Positions 1-4,306 of a DNA stretch of 5,627 nt are shown in pieces. A model generated the notes under the pieces. That model did no database searches. It was not told the DNA's origin and saw only the letters and a program-made list of their open reading frames with translations. This stretch comes from Bacteroidetes bacterium UBA6661. GTDB lineage: Bacteria > Bacteroidota > Bacteroidia > AKYH767-A > OLB10. Location of the stretch: positions 20,011 through 25,637 of the forward strand of contig DKKR01000007.1 in the NCBI GenBank assembly GCA_002455375.1. Direction: 5' to 3'. Position 1 is the first letter of the stretch. Each line of letters begins with the position of its first letter. The translations under genes were made by a program, and so were the position numbers.

Positions 1-211
1 TCGAAGGTTGCTCAAAATGTTTTTCTGTTATTTCAATCTTGCAGATTTTTGAAGCTGCAGAAATGATTCCGGAATATCGGTGGCCTATTCCATCAGTAAC
101 TTCAATTGAATCGCCAATTTTATGACGAAGCACACGCAAGCAATGTGTGCTTTCAATCTCATCCAACAAAATTGTATTGTCATCAATATTTGTGCTGTAA
201 AATAATTCCAT
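1..211 (-). CDS. rsmE: 16S rRNA m3U1498 methyltransferase RsmE, N-terminal part
   Basis: RsmE methylates N3 of U1498 in 16S rRNA using S-adenosylmethionine. Only the first 70 residues lie in the window; the rest is beyond the left edge. The visible part matches the N-terminal PUA-like RNA-binding domain of the family: MELFYST at the start, then DEIESTHCLRVLRHKIGDSI (residues 17-36), which corresponds to the conserved E-x-x-H-x-x-x-VLR-x-x-x-GD segment, followed by the VTDGIGHRYSG turn (38-48). The SPOUT catalytic domain is not visible. The ATG (211-209) overlaps the TGA of the upstream AlbA_2 gene by one base (TGATG), which suggests translational coupling and supports this start. Identification rests on the PUA segment alone but is quite specific. 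Confidence 0.88.
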   Translation of the reverse strand, partial: MELFYSTNIDDNTILLDEIESTHCLRVLRHKIGDSIEVTDGIGHRYSGIISAASKICKIEITEKHFEQPS

Positions 212-882
212 CAGGCAAGTGTATAAAATTCTTCTTTCTCTGAATGATTGGCTTGTAAAACGCCAACACTAATCAGGTTTACAATAATTCTTGTTGCCCG
301 CCAACGCGAAATGTTGATGAGTTTGCAGTATTGTTTCAGTGTTATTCTTTTATGGACAACTAAATGTTCCATCAAAGCTTTTTCTTTCTCAGAATATTCA
401 ATCATTGTTGACCTGCTGTCGGTTTTCTTTCTTAATACATCTACCATCACCTTACTTGTCAACAAGGTTTGATCATTGATTCGCAAATATACCCACCACT
501 TTTCGTTTTCGTCTTTTGCAAAAACAGGTTTTTGTTCACTCTCCGGAACAGAAACTTCCAGAATAATTTTGTCAGAGCATTGCCACTCTTTAAATTTAAC
601 TGCAACAGTGGGATTACAATAATTTGTTGCAGCTGTAACAATCATAAATTTTTCTTCTTCTGTGGTAATGCCACAAATAGTCCTATCATCATTTACACCA
701 ATCAACAATTTTCCGCCATTGCGATTTGCAAACGAACTTATTGTTTTCGCAATCTTATGCACGCTGGTTATTTCTTTTTTGAAATCTAAAAATTCACTCT
801 CACCTGCATCAAGCATTTTTCTTACTGCGACCGGAATCCTTATGGGGTTCTGTATTTCTTTATGCTGGCGGAAGTAGTTCAT
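211..882 (-). CDS. Schlafen AlbA_2-domain putative DNA-binding protein with C-terminal winged helix
   Basis: This 223-residue protein carries an AlbA_2 (Schlafen AlbA-like, formerly 'divergent AAA_4') domain over about residues 20-150. The family hallmarks are visible: ESEFLDFKKEI (28-38), then IAKTISSFANRNGGKLLIGV (44-63) followed by NDD and a GI turn (71-72). Residues 161-222 look like a winged helix: a helix-rich EKEKALMEHLVV part, a recognition-helix-like ISRWRATRIIVNLISVGVL (191-209) and a short hairpin. Such proteins are usually annotated as putative transcriptional regulators or ATP-binding proteins; the biochemical role is generally unknown. The start overlaps the end of mqnB by 23 nt and the stop overlaps the rsmE start by 1 nt, so it is probably co-translated with both. 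No Shine-Dalgarno is seen. The next in-frame Met (residue 23) would spare most of the domain, but the upstream ATG is preferred. Confidence 0.85.
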   Translation of the reverse strand: MNYFRQHKEIQNPIRIPVAVRKMLDAGESEFLDFKKEITSVHKIAKTISSFANRNGGKLLIGVNDDRTICGITTEEEKFMIVTAATNYCNPTVAVKFKEWQCSDKIILEVSVPESEQKPVFAKDENEKWWVYLRINDQTLLTSKVMVDVLRKKTDSRSTMIEYSEKEKALMEHLVVHKRITLKQYCKLINISRWRATRIIVNLISVGVLQANHSEKEEFYTLA

Positions 883-1525
883 TGAGTAATTGATTTAAAG
901 AAGCATTTAAATTAGTAATTGCTAATTCAATATTCCAGTTGCTTCGATTACGAGGCTCAACAATATTGCTGATGGCTCTAAGCTGAATAATATTTGTCTT
1001 CAACAGCATACAAACATAAAAACCTGCAGCACCTTCCAGTGATTCTATCTGTCCTGTGTTTCTTAATTTCAGTTGCTTAATACTGTTTTCATTGCCATGT
1101 GCTTTGTTTACGGTAATAGCTTTTACTTTTTTAATTTTTTCTAATGAAGGTGTAGTAAAAGATTTCGGAGAAAGCCATTTTTCTTTGAAAGGGAATTCAT
1201 CAGCATTAATCAATCTTAAATCAAAAAGGTCAAGAAAATTGTCATGATCTTCAGAGCCACTATCTGCAATTTGCTCAGAAATGACCTGAACAACATCACC
1301 GGGAATAATATTTTCATCTAAACTTCCGGCAATACCTACGTTAATTATCAGGTCATAATTTTTTTCTTTTAGTTTCTTAGTCAGACTAAAGGCAGTAGCC
1401 AGAATTCCGGGCCCCGATATCAGCGTTTCTACCTCTTGACTGTTATAAAAGTGAATTTCTTCAGATTTTTCTGTCTGAAAAAGACTTATTTCTTGTTTTG
1501 TTGCTGCAATTATCAGTATATTCAC
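860..1525 (-). CDS. mqnB: Futalosine hydrolase MqnB
   Basis: MqnB cleaves futalosine to hypoxanthine and dehypoxanthine futalosine in the cytoplasmic futalosine route to menaquinone. The 221-residue protein has the nucleoside phosphorylase/MTA-SAH nucleosidase fold. An N-terminal strand MNILIIAATKQEI (1-13) carries the purine-site acidic residue. LISGPG (35-40) and IINVGIAGSL (60-69) form the ribose/phosphate-type loop. ESLEGAAGFYVC (161-172) aligns with the catalytic Met-Glu segment of MTA nucleosidases, with Glu164 as the counterpart. RAISNIVEPRNRSNW (183-197) has Asn where MTA/SAH nucleosidase has its catalytic Asp, as is usual in MqnB. The start is GTG (1525-1523): no in-frame ATG lies in the divergent intergenic region and the N-terminus fits the family exactly. 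No clear promoter was found upstream; a weak TAAATTTA lies 8 bases from the start. It heads the mqnB-AlbA_2-rsmE operon. Confidence 0.92.
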   Translation of the reverse strand: MNILIIAATKQEISLFQTEKSEEIHFYNSQEVETLISGPGILATAFSLTKKLKEKNYDLIINVGIAGSLDENIIPGDVVQVISEQIADSGSEDHDNFLDLFDLRLINADEFPFKEKWLSPKSFTTPSLEKIKKVKAITVNKAHGNENSIKQLKLRNTGQIESLEGAAGFYVCMLLKTNIIQLRAISNIVEPRNRSNWNIELAITNLNASLNQLLNELLPPA

Positions 1526-1550
1526 AGGGTGTAAATTTAATGTTTTTATA

Positions 1551-1578
1551 TTGGCATTGATTGAGTTTTTTACCTTTG
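1551..1578 (+). promoter_or_regulatory. Bacteroidota-type promoter for the pterin operon
   Basis: TTG (1551-1553), a 17-base spacer and TACCTTTG (1571-1578) fit the Bacteroidota housekeeping sigma consensus TTG-N17 to 23-TAnnTTTG. Transcription would begin around 1583-1588, leaving a leader of only about 10-15 bases before the ATG at 1597. The site lies in the 71-base divergent gap between mqnB and the pterin synthase gene and points at the latter. Confidence 0.65.
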
Positions 1579-1596
1579 CAGAAATTCAAAAACTGA

Positions 1597-2016
1597 ATGA
1601 TTTATATTACCAGAAAAGAACGGTTTAATGCAGCTCATAAATTGTATAAGCCGGAGTGGAGCGAGGAAAAAAACAGAGAAGTGTTTGGCAAATGTTCCAA
1701 CCCAAACTGGCATGGACATAATTATGAGTTATTTATAACTGTCAAAGGCATGCCTAATCCAGAAACTGGTTTTGTGATTGATTTAAAGGTATTGAGTCAG
1801 ATTGTTAAAGAAAATGTGATTGATCCGCTCGATCATAAAAACATCAATCTTGATGTGAAATTTATGCAAGGCATAATGGCCTCTACAGAAATGCTTGCTA
1901 TGCAGATATGGAATCAGTTGCATGATGCCATCAGGAGTCAGGGAGCCATGCTTCATGCTGTTAAACTCTACGAAACAGAGAATAATTTTGTTGAATATTT
2001 TGGAAACGAAAAATGA
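1597..2016 (+). CDS. 6-pyruvoyl-tetrahydropterin synthase / 6-carboxytetrahydropterin synthase family (PTPS-II-like)
   Basis: This enzyme acts on 7,8-dihydroneopterin triphosphate, the FolE product, giving 6-pyruvoyl-tetrahydropterin (PTPS) or 6-carboxytetrahydropterin (QueD). The 139-residue protein is of normal length. Zinc ligands are His14 (FNAAHKL), His39 and His41 (HGH). The catalytic set is Cys33, Asp79 and His80 (LDHKNIN), and Glu126 in LYETENNFVEY is the pterin anchor. The Cys sits in GKCSNPNWHGHNYEL, that is C-x5-HGH, the spacing of animal PTPS; classical QueD has C-x3-HGH. The His14-Cys33-His39-His41 spacing matches rat PTPS His23-Cys42-His48-His50. Automatic annotation would probably call it QueD; the sequence favours a PTPS-like activity, but a role in queuosine cannot be excluded. 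Its TGA overlaps the folE ATG by 4 nt, so the two consecutive enzymes are coupled. It is the first gene after the promoter. Confidence 0.9.
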   Translation: MIYITRKERFNAAHKLYKPEWSEEKNREVFGKCSNPNWHGHNYELFITVKGMPNPETGFVIDLKVLSQIVKENVIDPLDHKNINLDVKFMQGIMASTEMLAMQIWNQLHDAIRSQGAMLHAVKLYETENNFVEYFGNEK

Positions 2017-2654
2017 ATAAGGACCCACACACTATAATGGATGATGATGATGACCCGGATGGCTATCGTAAGATAGATCATTACAATCATGATTCGTTAA
2101 ATAAATTGTCACAAAGTTATTTAGAGGTATTGCAAAATCTGGGAGAGAATACTTCCCGTGAAGGCATTCTCAAAACACCGGAACGTGTTGCAAAAGCAAT
2201 GCAGTTCCTCACCCAAGGTTATCACCTTAATGCAAAAGAAATTTTAGAGTCAGCACGTTTTCGCGAAGACTATAAGCAAATGGTTATTGTAAAAGACATT
2301 GAAGTATATTCTTTGTGCGAGCATCACATGCTGCCTTTTTTTGGCAAAGCACATGTTGCCTACATTCCCAACAATTACATTGTAGGACTTAGTAAGATAC
2401 CTCGTGTTGTTGATGTTTTTGCCCGAAGATTGCAGGTGCAAGAAAGACTTACGGTTGAGATTCGCGATGCCATTCAGGAGACCTTATCACCTCTGGGAGT
2501 GGCAGTAGTTATTGAAGCAAGACACCTTTGCATGCAAATGCGTGGCATTCAAAAACAAAATTCCATAACAACAACATCTGCATTTACTGGTGAATTTGAA
2601 AACGACAGGACAAGAAGTGAATTCTTACGATTAATAGCAGACAAGCATATTTAA
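2013..2654 (+). CDS. folE: GTP cyclohydrolase I FolE
   Basis: FolE converts GTP to 7,8-dihydroneopterin triphosphate and formate, the entry step of folate and other pterin pathways. The 213-residue protein has the full type IA signature. VYSLCEHHMLPFFGKAHVAY (98-117) holds the zinc ligands Cys102 and His105 and the catalytic His104. IVGLSKIPRVVDVFARRLQV (123-142) is followed by QERLT. ARHLCMQMRG (169-178) holds the third zinc ligand Cys173 and the conserved His171. A TTTSAFTG strand and a RSEFLRLI helix close the domain. The first 27 residues are a non-conserved lead with an acidic run, Asp10-Asp14. The ATG overlaps the preceding stop (ATGA), which supports this start; an in-frame ATG at residue 9 is the alternative. 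Whether the product feeds folate, a biopterin-type cofactor or queuosine is not settled; the neighbour suggests a tetrahydropterin. Confidence 0.95.
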   Translation: MNKDPHTIMDDDDDPDGYRKIDHYNHDSLNKLSQSYLEVLQNLGENTSREGILKTPERVAKAMQFLTQGYHLNAKEILESARFREDYKQMVIVKDIEVYSLCEHHMLPFFGKAHVAYIPNNYIVGLSKIPRVVDVFARRLQVQERLTVEIRDAIQETLSPLGVAVVIEARHLCMQMRGIQKQNSITTTSAFTGEFENDRTRSEFLRLIADKHI

Positions 2655-2659
2655 AGCAC

Positions 2660-3145
2660 ATGACGCAGAAAAAGTTTTTAGTATTTGTTGTTGAGGATGA
2701 CCGTCATCTGCAAAAAATGATTGTAGATTATCTTACAGAACATTTTCCTGATATTGAAATCAACCTTTATAAGACTGGCGAAGATGCACTCATTGATTTG
2801 AAAATAGGTCCCGATTTAATTATTCTTGATTACTTCCTTAGTCTTTACGATAAAGATGCTATGGATGGATTAACAGTGCTCTCGCACATCAGGCAAGCTA
2901 ACAAAACTGTCCGTGTTGTAATGTTTACCGGACAGGAAGACCCTGATGTTGCTGCTTCGGCAATTAAGATGGGCGCATTTGATTACATTGTAAAATCACC
3001 GGAAAGTTTCAACAAACTAAGTGATATCATCACACAGCTTAAAAAGCAAATTGTAAATGAAACACCTCCTTTTGATAAACGGTTGCTGATAGTACTATTG
3101 ATCGGTATCATCATGCTTAGTGCCTTATTTATATTCAGGCATTAA
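2660..3145 (+). CDS. Single-domain response regulator with C-terminal membrane anchor
   Basis: This 161-residue protein is a CheY-like receiver domain (about residues 5-130) followed by one predicted transmembrane helix. The acidic pocket is Glu12-Asp13-Asp14 (VVEDDR), the phosphorylation site is Asp57 in PDLIILDYFL, the switch Thr is Thr90 in VVMFTGQ, and the conserved Lys is Lys112 in FDYIVKS. After the linker NETPPFDKR (133-141), LLIVLLIGIIMLSALFIF (142-159) is a continuous hydrophobic stretch ending in RH, so the receiver should sit in the cytoplasm tethered to the inner membrane. There is no DNA-binding or enzymatic output domain, so it probably works through protein contacts. The partner kinase is not in the window. 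It starts 5 nt after folE and is likely co-transcribed with it; a functional link to pterins is unproven. The DYFL and AFDYIVKSPESF wording resembles a receiver subfamily I associate with Bacteroidota. Confidence 0.88.
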   Translation: MTQKKFLVFVVEDDRHLQKMIVDYLTEHFPDIEINLYKTGEDALIDLKIGPDLIILDYFLSLYDKDAMDGLTVLSHIRQANKTVRVVMFTGQEDPDVAASAIKMGAFDYIVKSPESFNKLSDIITQLKKQIVNETPPFDKRLLIVLLIGIIMLSALFIFRH

Positions 3146-3168
3146 AAATGAAATAAGACAATAAAAGA

Positions 3169-3381
3169 ATGAATTGGACTTATTTAACAATTGTAATAAT
3201 ATTAGCATTCGGTAGTATCAATTGCCAGGCTCAAACAAAAAAGAATATGGAGAACAACAATCCTTTGTTATGCAATCCGGATAGCGGCATTTGCGAAATC
3301 CCGGCAAAAGGACAGACTAGTAACAGAAGGCAACAAAATAAAATCAGAAAAGAAACTAATAAAAGTAATTTACTACACTGA
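3169..3381 (+). CDS. N-terminal fragment of the DsbA-like protein, with signal-like segment
   Basis: This 70-residue frame starts with MNWTYLTIVIILAFGSINCQ and then AQ, which looks like a Sec signal peptide: a hydrophobic core at 4-17 and a small/polar region SINCQAQ at 16-22. Cys19 is not in a convincing lipobox. From Met27 it reads MENNNPLLCNPDSGICEIP, resembling the N-terminus I recall for Bacteroidota DsbA-family proteins, with two cysteines (35 and 42) spaced C-x6-C. After residue 45 the sequence becomes Lys/Arg/Gln-rich and ends at a TGA (3379-3381) inside the coding sequence of the active site in the other frame, so the last residues are almost certainly not native. The family start may really be Met27 (3247), making the signal segment an added extension or an in-frame accident; the clean hydrophobic profile argues it is real. 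Confidence 0.6.
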   Translation: MNWTYLTIVIILAFGSINCQAQTKKNMENNNPLLCNPDSGICEIPAKGQTSNRRQQNKIRKETNKSNLLH

Positions 3382-4168
3382 CCCGATTTGTTCGTCTTGT
3401 TGGGGTATTGAACCTCAGCTACGCAAATTGAAATTGGAGTACGGTAACATTATTGAAATTGAATACAGAATGGGTGGTTTGTTACCCAACTGGAGTTACA
3501 ATAGTGGAGGAATAAGTAAGCCATCAGATGTTGCTCACCATTGGGATGAGGTTAGTGTTTATTATGATATGCCAATTGACGGTGACGTTTGGTTAGAAGA
3601 CCCTTTGCAATCTTCATATCCGCCTTCTATTGCAGTAAAGGCGGCCCAAATGCAAGATCATGAAAAGGCTATTCTCTTTTTAAGAGAGATACGAGAAATG
3701 GTTTTTCTAAAAAAACGGAATATAACAAAGTGGGAACATTTAGAAGCGGCAGCAAAGTCTGTGGGATTAGATTTAAATAAGTTTAAAGAAGATTACAATG
3801 GAAGAGCAAAAGAGCTTTTTAATGAAGATTTAACCTTAGGAAAACAATTAGGTGTAAGAGGTTTCCCGACTATGTTTTTTACAGATACATCGGGAAAGAC
3901 AGAAACTGTGTATGGATCAAAGCCTTATGAGGCCTTTGAAAATGTAATCATTAAACTTCTGCCTAAGGTACAAAAAATCAATTATGACAAAAGTACGACT
4001 GCAGTCTTTTCACACTATCAGTCATTGACAGCAAAAGAATATTCTGTACTGACAGAAACAGCAAAGTCGCAAGGTGAACAAGTACTTAATGATTTGGTGG
4101 CAAATGGTAAGTTAGAAAAACTGACAACCAAAAACGGATCAGTTTGGAAATTGAAAAATGCAGATTAA
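3362..4168 (+). CDS. DsbA/FrnE-like thiol oxidoreductase, catalytic and C-terminal part
   Basis: This frame encodes the bulk of a DsbA-type thioredoxin-fold protein. The first strand KVIYYTDP (3362-3385) leads into the active site CSSCWG (Cys-Ser-Ser-Cys at 3389-3400). The helical insertion includes DVAHHWDEVSVYYDMPIDGD and the PPSIAVKAAQ segment. The cis-proline loop GVRGFPTMFFTD has its Pro at 3866-3868. YGSKPYEAFENVI closes the fold. This ordering fits the FrnE/SpxH-like (YjbH) branch; it probably reduces or oxidises protein thiols. A tail of about 50 residues (3998-4156) resembles a small winged helix. The first nominal start codon, a TTG at 3428, lies after the CSSC motif and within the first helix, so it is not a credible start. 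A translated product needs the upstream frame joined as described for the whole gene. Confidence 0.75.
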   Translation, partial: KVIYYTDPICSSCWGIEPQLRKLKLEYGNIIEIEYRMGGLLPNWSYNSGGISKPSDVAHHWDEVSVYYDMPIDGDVWLEDPLQSSYPPSIAVKAAQMQDHEKAILFLREIREMVFLKKRNITKWEHLEAAAKSVGLDLNKFKEDYNGRAKELFNEDLTLGKQLGVRGFPTMFFTDTSGKTETVYGSKPYEAFENVIIKLLPKVQKINYDKSTTAVFSHYQSLTAKEYSVLTETAKSQGEQVLNDLVANGKLEKLTTKNGSVWKLKNAD

Positions 4169-4306
4169 TAAATGGTAAATTGGTTATATTAGTCAGGCTG
4201 CGAAGTTCGAATAGTCTTTATTATAGAAACATTTATAACTTCCACATTTCACGCTCTGCAAATCACTAATTCTCCATCGCAGTAATTTCCGATTTCTCTA
4301 AACTTT

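Larger units (their letters stand above)
3169..4168 (+). pseudogene. DsbA-family (FrnE-like) thiol oxidoreductase gene interrupted by a frameshift
   Basis: Two reading frames together encode one thioredoxin-fold protein. The N-terminal part (3169-3381) carries the family-like NPLLCNPDSGICEIP segment. The catalytic domain continues in the next frame, which is open from 3206 to 4168 but has no ATG, GTG or TTG before the active site. The frame must change between about 3307 (end of the conserved N-terminal segment) and 3361 (just before the KVIYYTDP strand). Five AAAA runs there (3306-3309, 3335-3338, 3340-3343, 3348-3351, 3361-3364) are the obvious places for a one-base indel. Removing one base gives an uninterrupted protein of 332 residues from 3169, or 306 from the ATG at 3247. 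The rest of the gene looks intact, so this is either a recent inactivating mutation or a sequence error. It lies 23 nt after the response regulator, with no promoter seen between them. Confidence 0.8.

Noticed and set aside
469..789. Plus-strand open frames across the AlbA_2 gene
   Set aside because: They are antisense shadows rich in Phe/Cys with no recognisable domain, whereas the minus-strand product has clear family motifs.
1533..1540. TAAATTTA (read on the minus strand) as the mqnB promoter -7 box
   Set aside because: It ends 8 bases before the GTG, lacks the final G of TAnnTTTG and has no TTG at the right distance upstream.
3376..3384. Programmed +1 frameshift at the stop (CAC TGA C), as in prfB
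   Set aside because: A shift here would lose the KVIYYT strand, which is clearly encoded upstream in the second frame, and CAC-to-ACT slippage is unfavourable; the frame change must occur before 3362.
3428..4168. Taking the TTG at 3428 as the true start of the oxidoreductase
   Set aside because: It would delete the first strand and the CSSC active site, which are perfectly encoded in the same frame just upstream (3362-3400).
4221..4238. TTATA/TATAA inverted repeat between the convergent genes as a terminator
   Set aside because: A 5-bp AT-only stem with an 8-base loop and no following T-run on either strand is too weak to call.
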